DNA from: Rhexocercosporidium sp. MPI-PUGE-AT-0058
Lineage: Eukaryota > Ascomycota > Leotiomycetes > Helotiales
Assembly (NCBI GenBank): GCA_020746875.1
Contig: JAGTJL010000019.1
Location: 1,302,001 to 1,366,000, forward strand
DNA: 64,000 bases
Direction: 5' to 3'
How positions within the stretch are numbered: position 1 is the first letter of the stretch; each line of letters starts with the position of its first letter. The position numbers were made by a program, and so were the translations under genes. The notes under the pieces were generated by a model that searched no databases, was not told where the DNA came from, and worked only from the letters and a program-made list of their open reading frames with translations. Of this stretch, positions 1 to 11,005 are shown piece by piece.

Positions 1-144
1 CCGCGCAACAATCAAGAAACTTACCTACCCACGTGCGAGCGAATTCCTAGAGCTTTCACAGAGCGCGAGATTGACCTCTTGCAATCAACCATCGTCCATC
101 CCATCGATTATCATAGCACTACCCACATCAGACCACTACAAACC

Positions 145-1434
145 ATGGCTAATTTCACTATGTCCAGCAACTCTTACCAGAACGAGAATGAAAGCCGGGA
201 TATAACGCCGCACTCATTGGCACTCCGCACGGTTCACAGCATCGAGAGTCTCGATATGACTTCTGCTGCAATTGTACGCTTTCATTCCATGCCACAGCCA
301 TACAGTAAGAGTGCCAACAAGAGTACCACCAAGCAGTGCATACTGGATATCACCATTCCCGAAGAACAAAGCTGCCGCGTCCCCCAAGCCTTGAAACAGA
401 TCGAGAACACCCAGCCCCAAAAAGAGACATCCGACATGAAGCTCTCATTCAAAAGTGTCGCAAATGTCCACCAAGACCAGCAGCCATCTTATTCCAAGGA
501 TCCATTCGACTTCAGCCAATCCCACGATCTGAGCACGAAGAAACCAATCTCCCTCTCCGAACACATGTTCGACCAGATAGAGCATTTCGCCGACCTCGCC
601 AAACGAGCGGCCCTAACCCATAACCCAAATGCCCTGGATCACATCGATGACATCGCAGACTGCGCTACAGGTCTAGCAATAGACCTCCTTGAAGCTCAAG
701 TCGAGATCGAGCGGATCAAGAAGCAGTACGAGGTCGATCACGTCAGAGTCGAAGATGCCGTCTTCGCTCTCCGAACATCTAGAATAAAACTCGAAGGCGA
801 GCGTGACCGTGTTCAGGACCTTGCAGCTCGATTGAACGGTATCAAGTTTGATCATATGACTGCATTGGCGAAATACCAGGTTCAAAAAGCGCAGTATGAG
901 TACCAAGCTGAAGAGTCTCAGAAGTTGCGGAGGACCTACAGGCGTGCTGTTGCGGAACTTGAGGCGACGAAGGAGGAGAGGGAGAAAGAGCTGGTCATGA
1001 TGGCCACCCAGATGTGGAATTTGAAGCTCATGGTCGGAGATATGTTCGCCAGGAGCGAGTGGACGCTGAGAGATGGTGTGTTGAAAGCCGGGGAGGAGAT
1101 TGACTTTACCCTCGCTAGGCTCGAGAATATCATGAATGCCAGTATCAAGTCTAGGAACTGGGCCAAAGACTTCCAAGAGTCCAGTGATGATTCAGCACCT
1201 AGTGAGAGACCTCTCGATTCTTGGGCATTGATGACGAAAGACAGCCAGGACTCGCTTCACAAACTGCAAGTCGATCAAGAGCTTTTGGCGCGGAATGATA
1301 TGGAGTATAACGCAGGTTGCGGCTCCTGTGTCAGCGAGAATGATGAGGGGAGTTCTAAGGCGATTGTGTTGGATGGTGAAGATAGGAGGATGCAGGAAGA
1401 TTCTTATTGGCATGAAGGCGAGTATCATTTCTAG
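145..1434 (+). CDS. Coiled-coil hypothetical protein (429 aa)
   Basis: Single-exon gene. I chose the ATG at 145 because its context (ACCATGGC) is an excellent initiation site and the frame upstream has no other ATG. Residues about 1-165 are polar and low-complexity, rich in Ser, Thr and Gln. Residues about 175-300 form a long heptad-like, Glu/Lys/Arg-rich segment with every sign of an extended coiled coil, ending in a more hydrophobic Met/Leu stretch. The C-terminal ~100 residues are acidic and Ser-rich. There is no signal peptide, transmembrane segment or catalytic motif. I do not recognise the family; a cytoskeletal, scaffold or septum-associated role would be speculation. It is convergent with the augmin gene on the opposite strand, with about 250 bp between the two stop codons. 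Confidence 0.75.
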   Translation: MANFTMSSNSYQNENESRDITPHSLALRTVHSIESLDMTSAAIVRFHSMPQPYSKSANKSTTKQCILDITIPEEQSCRVPQALKQIENTQPQKETSDMKLSFKSVANVHQDQQPSYSKDPFDFSQSHDLSTKKPISLSEHMFDQIEHFADLAKRAALTHNPNALDHIDDIADCATGLAIDLLEAQVEIERIKKQYEVDHVRVEDAVFALRTSRIKLEGERDRVQDLAARLNGIKFDHMTALAKYQVQKAQYEYQAEESQKLRRTYRRAVAELEATKEEREKELVMMATQMWNLKLMVGDMFARSEWTLRDGVLKAGEEIDFTLARLENIMNASIKSRNWAKDFQESSDDSAPSERPLDSWALMTKDSQDSLHKLQVDQELLARNDMEYNAGCGSCVSENDEGSSKAIVLDGEDRRMQEDSYWHEGEYHF

Positions 1435-1688
1435 GACTACTGATTATGCCCATTCCTTGCCAGCAAAAGTGGAGGATCATACTTTGGATGAGGGAAGGAT
1501 AGCATGAGATAGTGCTTACTAGTGTATGACGCTTCAGAACTATAGTATCAATAGAGGGCCTGAGAGTAAATGACCATCAAAACGTTCTGGCATTGCACTA
1601 TCACTGCAAGACTTGCGGCATTTAGTCAAGAGCATGAATAGTTCCATCATTCCACACCCCGGACTCCTACAACCCAGACTTTCTTCCT

Positions 1689-3980
1689 TCAAACAACTAA
1701 CTCTAGCTCTCCTTCATCCTCCTCCCAAATCCTACTCGGACTAACAGCCGGACTCGTAGCGATCTTCGGCCGACTCATAAACACACTCTCGTAATCCGGA
1801 TCTCCCTCCATCAACTCCACACTCGCACCCCCAACCTCAGGCGTTGCAACAGTCTCTTCCTCGACCTTCGGGAAATAACTCGACTCCCTCTGCTTCTTCT
1901 TCGCATCCTTTACGCTCCTCCGCCGCTCGATCTGCGCTTTCTTCTGCGCGGCCTCGAACCCAGCCATGCTCTTCCTCGTCCGCTCAATCAGATCGGCGTG
2001 TGGATCAGACTCGGTGCTTGGAGCACGCGGGGCGAGAGAGGGTCGAGCTGGCTTGATAGATAGGCGTGGCAGATCAGTGATCTCGAATTCGTCGTGGAGA
2101 TCCGAGTACTGCGAGTGTGAGGTTCGGGACATTGAGAGCCGGGTTCGTTCAGCTAGGGAGAGGGTGTGGCGCTGTTTCTTGGGTGATGGTGATGCAGCGG
2201 ATACAGAATTGAGGATCTGGTCGGCTAGATCGCTCTCTGTTTCCGCTGGCTTGCGGATTGGGGGCGAGGGTAGTGGAGGGGTGATTGGCCGGACTCGGGG
2301 AGGCGATGGATCCTTAGGAGAGGGCGTGGTTGCGGGTTTGGGTGCTATGTTCACTTTGATGGTCTCTTTGAACTTTGGAACTGGAGGTCGGACTGGCTTT
2401 ATTTGAACCGGGACTTCTACTGACTCAGTGATATCGGCAGGGGTTTCCGAAGGAGGAGTGCGAGACGTGGATTTTGTAGCGTAATTGGGCGATTCTGAAG
2501 ATTCTCCTTCCATGTCACCCGCAGAAGACCAGTCTTCATCCTTCCCCTCTGGTAGTTCTTGCAGCGAAGGAACTGGAGATTGTGCAACAAGAGATCTTCG
2601 CTTCTCCACAAGCAGGCTCTGTCGTGGAGGTCTGTTGGCCCATACCTGTGGTCTACTGACATCGGCTAGCTCAGTCCTCATATTCTCAACGAGTCTAGTG
2701 TATTCTTCCAACGATACACTGTTGGATTGGAGAACCTTATCCTTGGTGCTTCGGCCGATTTGTAAATTCTGGTGGAGATTGAAATTTAAGTCAATCTTGT
2801 TTGGTTCTGCAGAATCTTTGACTGCATCTTTCACAGGGGAAGAACCGGCTGGTTTAGAGAGTGTCTTTCCAAAATCTTGCCATTTTGCCAAACGCCTCTC
2901 CTGATCCTTCACTCGAGCGTCCAGTTGTTCCAGCAATCCAACACGATTTGTACCCTCCACTTCGCCAATGCTTCCATTATCGACATGCTGCCAGATCTTG
3001 TCAAATGGTGTTGCCAGAAAGCCGTCTGTATTCGACCTGCTGTCACCATAAAGTATGGTCTCCAGCCATTCTGTGTTTCCCGCCCAGTTCTTCCCTACTG
3101 TATCTTGCACCGCATACACTTCTCTCTGCGCCATACTTCCATTCTCTCTATTCTCCTCCATAGCCTGCTTCAACTGTTCGTGTCGACGAGCGATTCTGCG
3201 GTCGTTCAAATTGAGGAGGTCCGAGAAATCGTGGTACCTAGCCCTGGCATCCTCTTTGCCTTTCAAATGTTTGCTTAAAGAAGCTTTGTGCGCCAAAATC
3301 AATGCTGAGAGAATCGTTCGTTCCCCGCTGTACGAGAAATTCTCCACTGCTAGCTGCTGTGCCAGAGCTTCGTAGCCAGACCATTCAGCCTGGAGAGCCT
3401 TCTTCACAACCGCATTCGAAAATACTGCAAGCACTTCGTCGAGCCTATCACCTTTACACTCGTCCAGCATTGTCTTCCTCAACACCGTGTCCCGCCCAAG
3501 AACTCCATTCTTCTTCGCCTGGTCGAGACATCTGAATAGTGCGGCGCGTAGATTGAGCGACTGAAGGGGTTCGAGAGGAGGGAAATAAGGTTGCAATTTC
3601 TGTGCAGATTCTCCGTTAGCTTCTGCGAGCAATCAAACGTGTCTTCTAGGAATATCCACATTTCTAGTCTCCTCCGGATCCCAAAGAGCAAACAGCTGGA
3701 AAAGCGCCCACTCGACGCATTGTAACCTTTTTTTCTGGTTCTGCTGGGCATCTTTGGTGGAGAAAGTTAGAATCGAGATATCAGGCCAGTCTGGTCGCAA
3801 ATCCAGATCAAGGAGGCGCAAATTTGTAAGGAAGAGAGTGATATTCGAGGGACCACTTGGGGTTTGTGCTGCTGTCGTTGTTGCTGCTACTGCTGTCGTC
3901 GCTGGTTTCACAAAGTTTGGAGGAGGAATTCGCAGACTCCGGGACCTGGCCAGAGAGATATTGCTCGTCGAAGAGGACAT
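1689..3980 (-). CDS. HAUS6: HAUS augmin-like complex subunit 6 homologue
   Basis: Two exons on the minus strand: 3980-3660 and 3599-1689, giving 743 aa. The 60-nt intron (3659-3600) has a GTGGAT donor, a GCTAAC branch site and a CACAG acceptor. Splicing there rebuilds the conserved run WDPEETRN-KLQPYFPPLEPL, typical of the HAUS6 N-terminal domain. The following LNLRAALFR, VLRKTMLDECKGD and AVFSNAVVKKAL blocks also match that family. The N-terminal domain covers roughly residues 30-240, followed by Glu/Lys-rich helical sequence and a long disordered Pro/Ser-rich tail with SP/TP sites. In the augmin complex HAUS6 recruits gamma-tubulin to pre-existing microtubules for branching nucleation, so spindle and cytoplasmic microtubules are the expected site of action. 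Family assignment is from recognised motifs; the intron is inferred. Confidence 0.85.
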
Positions 3981-5310
3981 GCTGTATGCGGACAGTAGGT
4001 CGAGTACATTTGTCGCATCGTAGTATGTATGTTGCGTCGTGGTGTGTTGTGCAGAGGAAGCGGTCTGGGCAAGTTGCGTGGGGTAAACAACAAACCGTTT
4101 GTGCTAAATCGCCGAGTCACATGACCGTCTTGCACCTCCACCTCGACCCTCCCGAGCCCTCCTTTTCCTTATTCTGGCTGTCTTCTTCGAAGGCAACAAG
4201 TGTCTTCCGAACCCAGTATCAACTAAAGGTGTTGATAATATATGCGGGTCATCAGGCCATTGCGTTATTGGACTATAGGCTGTCGACTTACCGTTGGTAC
4301 CAACAGCTCCTGCATAGGAAACATTGCCCACCCATATCTGAGTCGAATGCTGTATCTTTAGACGACGGAACGTGGACGTTACACAGAGTCCTCGTGCCGG
4401 GCCACGTCCTGGCAAATTCCCTGAGAGACAAGCACCCTCGAGTTACTCCCTTGATACTCACACCATCATATTCTCACGATGCTAGGCTCCTGCCCGAAAG
4501 TTGAATGCCGTTCTAGATTTTGGCTGTAGATACATGGTTGTTGTACTACCGGACCAGATGTAAAGAGAGGTCTGGTGAAGGACTGAGAGAACCCGATAAC
4601 CACCTGTCTTTCGATTCCTAGGGCTGCATTGCACTCGGCCTTCCCACCACTGATGTATTGCAGCTATGGTGTGACCAGCAGAAAGACTTGTTTGCTTGCT
4701 GGTGCACTGCACTGGCTCTTGTCTCGAGATTGATGTTTCGCGCCAAGGCTTCGGGCTGATTGACCAAATATTCAAACGAATGAAAGAAAACATACTCTAG
4801 CTAGGGCCTGGAGATTGTCTAATTTTCCGTTGCTAGCATTCATCGTTACCCTAGCTTGTTGCTGTAGCTATGTAACCGATCTCTCTATTCACGTCGTCCC
4901 TTCGTTTGGAGAGCAGTTCAAGTCGCGATGCGAATCGTGGCATGCGATGTTTCTCGACGCGATTTGTTTCACTCACTCGCGTAACCTTTCCTCAGACCAG
5001 TTGTTTGTTTACTTTGCTCTCTGGCCCCACATATTAGACATCAGTTGGTTTCGCATTGCGATCTCGAAAACCTTCGTTGCGAAAAGACAGAAGACTTTAC
5101 ATCGGACGATGGGTTTGAGATCAAGTTGAACCTACTGACTCTTTCTCTGACAAGATGCCGCAGAGCTAGAGTGAGATCGTACTCCTGCGTTCGGTACTTC
5201 CGAGAGCGCCTCGGCTCAAAGCGATTCTGCGCGTCACAGAATGAGGGCAAAGTGGTGTCTCATTTCACGAATGGTGCAGACCGAGCTCTCCCAACACTCA
5301 CTTAAGCTTC
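3981..5310. other. Intergenic region, no gene seen
   Basis: About 1.3 kb between the divergent augmin gene and the small secreted-protein gene. It must hold both promoters. All open frames are short, without homology I recognise and without plausible splice partners. I see no tRNA and no repeat. Confidence 0.5.
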
Positions 5311-5318
5311 TATAAGAG
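5311..5318 (+). promoter_or_regulatory. TATA-like box of the small secreted-protein gene
   Basis: TATAAGAG lies 148 bp upstream of the ATG at 5466. It is followed by a C/T-rich, A-containing leader (about 5340-5465) typical of highly expressed fungal genes, with no upstream ATG close to the start. Inferred from position and composition only. Confidence 0.4.
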
Positions 5319-5465
5319 TCAAGGCCACCTCCTCGGAGTGAATGAGAACCAATATATCATCACAAACATTCACCACATCTCCATCTTTCACTCTCTGATC
5401 TGTTAAGCAAGAACCTCCTCTCCTCCTCTAGCCTCATCAGACACTTCGGAACCATAAACTTCAAA

Positions 5466-5864
5466 ATGAAGATCTCATTCCAGATCGTTGCGCTGGCGCT
5501 TCTGGCTTCCTCGCATGCACTCTCTACGAGCGTCACGGAACGAGATGAAGGGTAAGCATCTCAATCCAGTCTCTAGATTCAGACTGCTAAACATATCTCT
5601 AGCGTTCTCGTGGTTGAGCGTAACCCCGACCCGAAGAAAGGCGGACTTCTCAAGGGAGCTCTAGGCCTCATTGCTGGTGCTGCCGCTGCTGGCGGTGCTG
5701 CCAAGGCAGGAGGTGGTGCTGCTACACCAGCCTCTGGACCTGCCAGCGCTGGATCATCTCTTGCTGCTAGCTCAGCTCCACAATCTTCTGCCGCTGCTGC
5801 TCGTAGGAGACTGCGCAAAGCGCGAGCGGCCGCCTTGGCTGCCAAGGCGCAGGCGACAGAGTAA
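5466..5864 (+). CDS. Small secreted Ala/Gly-rich cationic protein (115 aa)
   Basis: Two exons, 5466-5551 and 5603-5864, separated by a 51-nt intron with GTAAGC donor, GCTAAAC branch and CTAG acceptor; the frame is kept (GG|C). Residues 1-19 are a clear signal peptide: Lys at position 2, a Val/Ala/Leu core, then Ser-Ser-His-Ala. The mature part has no cysteine. It starts acidic (TERDEG), continues with a PKKGGLLKGALGLIAG stretch, then a Gly/Ala/Ser/Pro linker, and ends in a strongly basic Ala/Arg/Lys segment (RRRLRKARAAALAAKAQ). Dibasic sites (KK, RRR, RK) could be Kex2-type processing sites. The two ends look like membrane-active amphipathic helices joined by a flexible linker. It has no family I recognise. 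Secreted effector, antimicrobial-type peptide precursor and cell-wall protein are all possible. Gene structure is well supported; function is inference. Confidence 0.7.
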
Positions 5865-6173
5865 AGGATTATCAGAGAGAAGGGAGGAGGAAGACCAGCG
5901 AGCTGGCTCGGGTTTAATGCGGTACTCATGAGTGCGAGGAAGGGATGGATGTGTCTCGTGGGCAGTGTTCGACCTCTTGTGTCATCAGGCGGTGATCAGA
6001 ACCTTTTACGCTCTTTTGTTATTTAATTCACATACATTCTTTCACATTCTGTACATATCAACTGCCAGAAGTATTTTATGAGGTAGCTGGTCTGTTTGTG
6101 GCATATTGTCATACTCCTTGTACAATTTTTATTTGCATCTCTCGCATTGTCAGAAAAGTGGAATGGCTGTTGA
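5865..6173. other. Short convergent intergenic region
   Basis: About 300 bp between the stop codons of two convergent genes, AT-richer towards 6020-6120. It holds nothing identifiable beyond presumed 3' untranslated sequence. Confidence 0.4.
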
Positions 6174-6938
6174 TCACTCCAACCAGCCTCGATTCTCCAT
6201 CGCCCATAGGCAGGCGAGTAGAATAGCATGTGCTGTAGCAGCCAGTGCTACCGCCTTGTTTGTGCCGGGACCACCATTCTCATTGTCGTTTGGGTTTCCT
6301 CCGTCTCCAACATTCTCATCTTTTTCTAATTCCCCGTCTGTCTTCTTGCTGATTGGTTCAAGCTGCACAGAATGTCCCTTGATATTTCCCGCACTACTCG
6401 CTAAGGCGTCCAAGCCACTTAGGTTCTCACCACAATCACGAGATGTTGGATTTCCGTCGAGGATCTGGACGAGAGGCTGAGGAACTCCGTCTGAGGTATC
6501 AGTACCAGCATACGTCGACCAAGCCTGTGAATTGGATTCCAGATCTGAAATCGCATCCAGATCCCTGAAGTCCACATCCGTATGTGGGCTTTCACTCCTC
6601 ACACTTTCTGCTGTCACATTCTCCTCTCCATCTTTGCCGTGTAGTCGAATGCCGAGTCCGTTCAGGTTGCCCGTACAACCCGTCTGTAGCATCAGAGCAT
6701 CAATTGTCAGCGACGACAAACTTGGGAAGACCCTCTCATATGGCCTTCCCTGTAGGTCATCCTCTGCCATGGGGAAGTGCGACAGCGAAGCAACATACTC
6801 AAGAAATCTAGCGAGGGAGTATTCATACTCGTATTGCTGAGTGATTATTCCGGTCTTCTTGTCGAAGCTGATTACCACGTAGTCTTCCTGATCCTCGAGA
6901 TAGTCTGTCACTTCTTCGATTAGGACTGACTTCCACAT
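6174..6938 (-). CDS. Hypothetical protein, probably the 3' part of a disrupted gene
   Basis: An open frame of 254 codons from ATG at 6938. The encoded protein starts with acidic helical sequence and has a central Asn/Gly/Asp/Ser-rich disordered part. It ends with a hydrophobic stretch (AVALAATAHAILLACLWAM) that could be a C-terminal membrane anchor. I do not recognise the family. Coding-like sequence continues upstream in the same frame, without an ATG, to about 7190, where a plausible acceptor (ATTCACAG) sits. That extension is interrupted once by a TGA at 7055-7053. I tried GT-AG introns to remove the stop and none kept the frame. The gene therefore looks truncated or nonsense-mutated, and the 254-aa product may be only the tail of the ancestral protein. 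It lies tail-to-head behind the FAD monooxygenase gene on the same strand, only ~180 bp downstream of its stop. Confidence 0.5.
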   Translation of the reverse strand: MWKSVLIEEVTDYLEDQEDYVVISFDKKTGIITQQYEYEYSLARFLEYVASLSHFPMAEDDLQGRPYERVFPSLSSLTIDALMLQTGCTGNLNGLGIRLHGKDGEENVTAESVRSESPHTDVDFRDLDAISDLESNSQAWSTYAGTDTSDGVPQPLVQILDGNPTSRDCGENLSGLDALASSAGNIKGHSVQLEPISKKTDGELEKDENVGDGGNPNDNENGGPGTNKAVALAATAHAILLACLWAMENRGWLE

Positions 6939-7367
6939 TTCTCGTTGCGAAGCTGGGATGTTTTTTTCTTCTTGGGAAATTCCTTGGTCTTCAAGGTTGT
7001 CTGATATAGGGTTCAGAAATTTCTCTATGAGATTTGCGTTGACATTTAGAAATCACTCATAGTTCAAGCAACATAGCTGCTTTGATTCTTCATGTAGATG
7101 AGTTTCCACAATTGACTTGGCCCAAAGCCAACTTGTGATTGGGGATGGTGACTGTTGACTGTTCCAAAGGAGCGACAGATTAGTGCAGACCTGTGAATCA
7201 AGGAATCAGATCTCCGTCTATTCTGCTAGGATGACTCTAGAATATTTAATTCTACCTCACAACAGTCGGCAGGTCAGCTTTAATGATAGGAGACTAATTT
7301 CGCAATCTTCCTTCGTACAATAATTTGTATTCTCATTTCTATTCTATCCATTCTGAACTATTCAACT

Positions 7368-8938
7368 TTATCCTTTCAACGAAGCAGCACGCGCATCCTC
7401 AAAGCTCTTCACAACATCATGCTCATGCAACCATGTCGTATTCGATCCTCTTTTCGCCCTCGCCCGTAGTTCCGAATCCGTCTCCTGGGTCTCCGTTATA
7501 ATCTTTCTCGTCTTCATCTCATTGTTTGCATGCACCACTTTCAATAGTTTCACTGCGTGGGGTCTCCGAGTATCTTCGTACAGCTTCAGGGCTCGCATGA
7601 TGCTCTCTGCCGAAGGTTTGTCTGTCGCTGATGTGGGTACCTCGGATATCAGGGCAAGATAGAGGGCATAAGCGTCATCTATGGCTAGAGATCCACCCGT
7701 TGCAAATGCACCACCATGGGCATGAGCTGCGTCACCGATCTATTTCAGCCATATCTTGTCAGTTCTTTTCTTATTTATGGCCTCTGGAGTGGAAAAATGG
7801 AAACCTCTTTGTCCAAGCAACACTTACCAATGTTACACGACCGCCGAAGATCCATGTCGGCAAAGAAGATCCGCAGAAATAATTGGGATAGTATCGAACA
7901 TTCGGCGCCACTTCTGAAAGTTGTTTGACGACAGGATTCCAATCCTGACGGATAGTCAGTGCCAGCTCCAATCTAATTTTCTCCAGCTACACTTACAACG
8001 TACTTCTCTCTCAGCAATTGAATATCAGCCTCTTTGTCCCATTGCCCACCATCTCTGAACTTGGCAATGGCCACAGGGTCTTTGGGATCGGCATAGATTC
8101 CACCCTGGACGGTGAACAGATTTTGTGCAAGTCGAGTCGCGAAGAAGTTCGTGTCGGGACCCCACCAGTGAGTTGAATCAAGTGGAACACCCTCGATAGG
8201 TTCGACGAGAGAAGCGTCAAAGATACCACGGAAGGCTGTATGTCCACTCCATTCGAGTTCGAAATCGGGCGCAAATGATTTCCTCACTCCCTGATATGCT
8301 GTCAGATATGATGCTGGATGGTTTTTGCAAGCCAAGGAGGAAACTTGTGGAGGAGGTACATACCGAACCGATCCCATCAGCTCCAATGAGAATATCTGCT
8401 GTTGCTGTAGTACCATCTTGGAAATCCATCTTCACATAATCTCCATCTTCCACGGTTGCTGCGATAAGTTTCTTCTTCAGATGTATCGTATCACGTGGAA
8501 CATGCTTCAGCAAAGCCTGCTGTAAATGCCCGCGATGGAACCTGGCGGTGTAATGCAAAGGTTCTGAGACATCTTCGTAGAAGTCCTCGCCAATTATCTC
8601 GTTTGTCTTCCAGTGACGGTAGAATCTAGATATTGGATTCGGCCCACGGTATCCCACTTTGTCACTGATGCAGTCTTCCAAGCCCAATCTTTGGAGTGTT
8701 CTCAGTCCACTATTGTGTCAAAGAATCAGTATGTTGATCTGTTCAAGGTAAAAAATGTCACTTACTTAGGACCCAGTGTAATACTAGCACCGATCTCTCT
8801 CAGCTCTGTTGCCTTCTCGTAGAGCTCAACATTTATGTTCGGATGCTTCCGTAATGCGATAGCGGCGGTTAATCCCGCAATTCCAGTCCCAACAATAGCA
8901 ACCTGGAGCACATTCGGCTCCGTCCCTAAGCTTCCCAT
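7368..8938 (-). CDS. FAD-dependent monooxygenase, salicylate-hydroxylase type (433 aa)
   Basis: Five exons on the minus strand: 8938-8766, 8709-8364, 8290-7997, 7944-7828 and 7739-7368. All introns are GT-AG (52-88 nt) and the frame is kept throughout. The N-terminus has the Rossmann FAD-binding GxGxxG (GTGIAGL, residues 17-23), followed by the Glu-containing strand end (VELYEKA) and ITLGPNGLRTLQRLGL. The DG motif is LIGADGIGS (~165-173) and the second FAD motif is IGDAAHAHGG (~311-320). Together these are diagnostic of group A flavin monooxygenases, which use NAD(P)H and O2 to hydroxylate aromatic or polyketide substrates. Length is normal for the family. The substrate is unknown. No transmembrane segment is seen. 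It is divergent from a 2OG-Fe(II) oxygenase across a 0.8-kb shared promoter region, suggesting co-regulation in one small oxidative pathway (inference). Confidence 0.88.
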
Positions 8939-9730
8939 GGCAAACGACTCTTCTTACGCGATGACAATAAGGCGGCAAGAGTATTTGATCAGGTGAAGAT
9001 GAGAGAAGCACCACCTGCAAAACAGAATGGAACGTTGGTAGTTCAACAGTGGCTATGCAGTTATGGTTCTCCTCCTACCTTAGCTTACAGCGTCGATCCA
9101 CCACTGCCGTTCGTTAGATAGATACAGTAGCGCCTCGGCTTTAACTTGGATAAAAATTCAATTCAATAGTACTCGGACCTAGCCAATTATTGATTCTGCT
9201 ACTGTAAGCTGCTCAGAGCTCTCAAGTGGCGTTTCAAAAGACTGTTCCAGGCTGAAAGATACCCTAGAGGCTGAAGTGACCTTAGCTGAAGAGCAATGGC
9301 TTCAAATCAATATCACTATAATCACCCCACCTTCCCCTTCCGGTCGAGTACGCAGTCGCCAGGCACTTGGACCCTATCTGGTGCATATTAATATGGAGAT
9401 GTTCAAACTCAGCAGCAGATCCAAGAGCTGTGATTGCTTCGCTTACGGGCCGCCGAGTCGAAACCCCTGGCGAGCCGGTAGTGGTTTTGTTTATCTCTCA
9501 CACTTGCCCGCCGTATCCAAGCTACCCCTCACGACACGTGTCCAAGGGGTTGAGGGGTTTTCAAATATGGCTGTTTAGCTTATCTTTGGCTAATGAGCTT
9601 TGAGTAGCTAGTAGGTGGCGTCCGGAAGAGTACATAATAGTAGTATCTTTCAGACTTTCATCAACAGTCCCCCCCCTCCAACCCACTCGACAACCATTCT
9701 ATACATCTAACATTAGCTCAAACCGCAATC
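8939..9730. promoter_or_regulatory. Bidirectional promoter region between two oxidoreductase genes
   Basis: This is 792 bp of shared upstream sequence between the FAD monooxygenase and the 2OG-Fe(II) oxygenase. It holds GC-rich patches with CGG/CCG triplets (for example near 9448-9480), which could bind Zn2Cys6 regulators. A C-run and a pyrimidine-rich stretch (9668-9690) lie just before the oxygenase start, as often seen near fungal transcription starts. No specific binding site can be named. Confidence 0.4.
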
Positions 9731-11005
9731 ATGGGAATTACAACTGAAGTTCCAAAGACAGTGCAATGGAGTGGCAAGGACGTGCCTGTGTACTCTATGC
9801 AGACGGTAGACTTCTCACGTCTGCTTTCCCAAGAGCCGGAGGAAATTGAGAAGCTGTTGAAGTGCTGCCAGACCGAGGGGTTCTTCTACATTGATCTCCA
9901 AGGCATTGATGGCCGCAGATTCCTTGAAGATCAACAAGAGACACTCAAGGTCATGAACAAGTTCTTTGATTCTCCATTGGAAGTCAAGAATGAATTTGGT
10001 GTGTAATCCGATGTCGTTGATTTCTCCTAGTTCTCTTTCCGTACCTTCGAATATTTGCTGATGCTGGAATTTCAGGTCTCGTTGCTCCTCATCTTGGATA
10101 TGAGCCCGTCGGATCCCGCACAGGTGTGCTCGAGAACACCAAGGATGGATACGAGATGGTCAAGGTAAATTCTTTGAGGAGCTTCTTGGACAATTCTGCT
10201 AATACTCCCTAAGGTATCCCGAGACGAGATCCAAAGCGAGTCCCCACACATCCCTCGCAACATCAAGAACACTGCAGACATGAAGGTTCTCGAGAACGCC
10301 ATTTCAGGCTCCAACATTATCACCAAGTCCATCTTGTCCGCTCTCTCCACTGGCATGGGTCTCACAGGCAAGGACCGATTCGAGAACTCTCACCGAAACC
10401 ACCGCGCCTCGACCAGCACCCTTGCCATGATGCACTATATACCTTGTGACCCAGTAACGGACAAGAATATTGGACACCAGAAGCACACAGATATCAGTTC
10501 GTTGACTTTGTTGTTCAGTGAGCAATGGGGACTTCAGATCAGACCTCCAGGTAAGCTGCTATTCCACAGTCCAGCCAAGAAATCTACAAACACATACTGA
10601 CTTCTTTGTGTTGCAGGAGCCACGGAGTTTGGATTTGTCGCACCGAAAGTCGGCTGTGCCATCGTTAATGTAGGAGACTCTCTCCGATTTGCCAGCGGCC
10701 ACACAATGCAATCTTGCATCCACCGAGTCGTACCATTGAACCCAACCGAGCATCGCTACTCAATTGCATACTTTCTCCGGGCAGAGGATGAGACCCAATT
10801 CACTGATTCTAACGGCCGATTCATCACTGCTGGACAGTGGCACGACGAAAAGTTCTACACCTTCATGGCCCCTCCTGAGATGCAGGCTGCGGCACCAAGC
10901 TACCTTTTGTTGGGTGGAATGGAAGATGATGCTGATTTGAGCAAGGCTCAGCTGAATGAGAAGGAGGCTTTGGCTGGATCCAAGACTGCGGTTGCAGCCC
11001 ACTAA
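9731..11005 (+). CDS. 2-oxoglutarate/Fe(II)-dependent oxygenase, isopenicillin-N-synthase-like family (360 aa)
   Basis: Four exons: 9731-9998, 10076-10164, 10214-10550 and 10617-11005, joined by GT-AG introns of 77, 49 and 66 nt. The N-terminal DIOX_N-type region contains PVYSMQTVDFSRLL and GFFYIDLQG. The double-stranded beta-helix core keeps the iron triad H210-x-D212 (KHTDIS) and H267 (CIHRVV), and the 2OG-binding R278-x-S280 (RYS). NVGDSLRFASG precedes the distal His, as in this family. Such enzymes couple 2-oxoglutarate decarboxylation to hydroxylation, desaturation or ring formation on small molecules. The substrate is not predictable. The C-terminal ~45 residues are Ala/Glu-rich. Divergent pairing with the FAD monooxygenase suggests a shared pathway. 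All metal ligands are present, so I expect an active enzyme. Confidence 0.88.
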
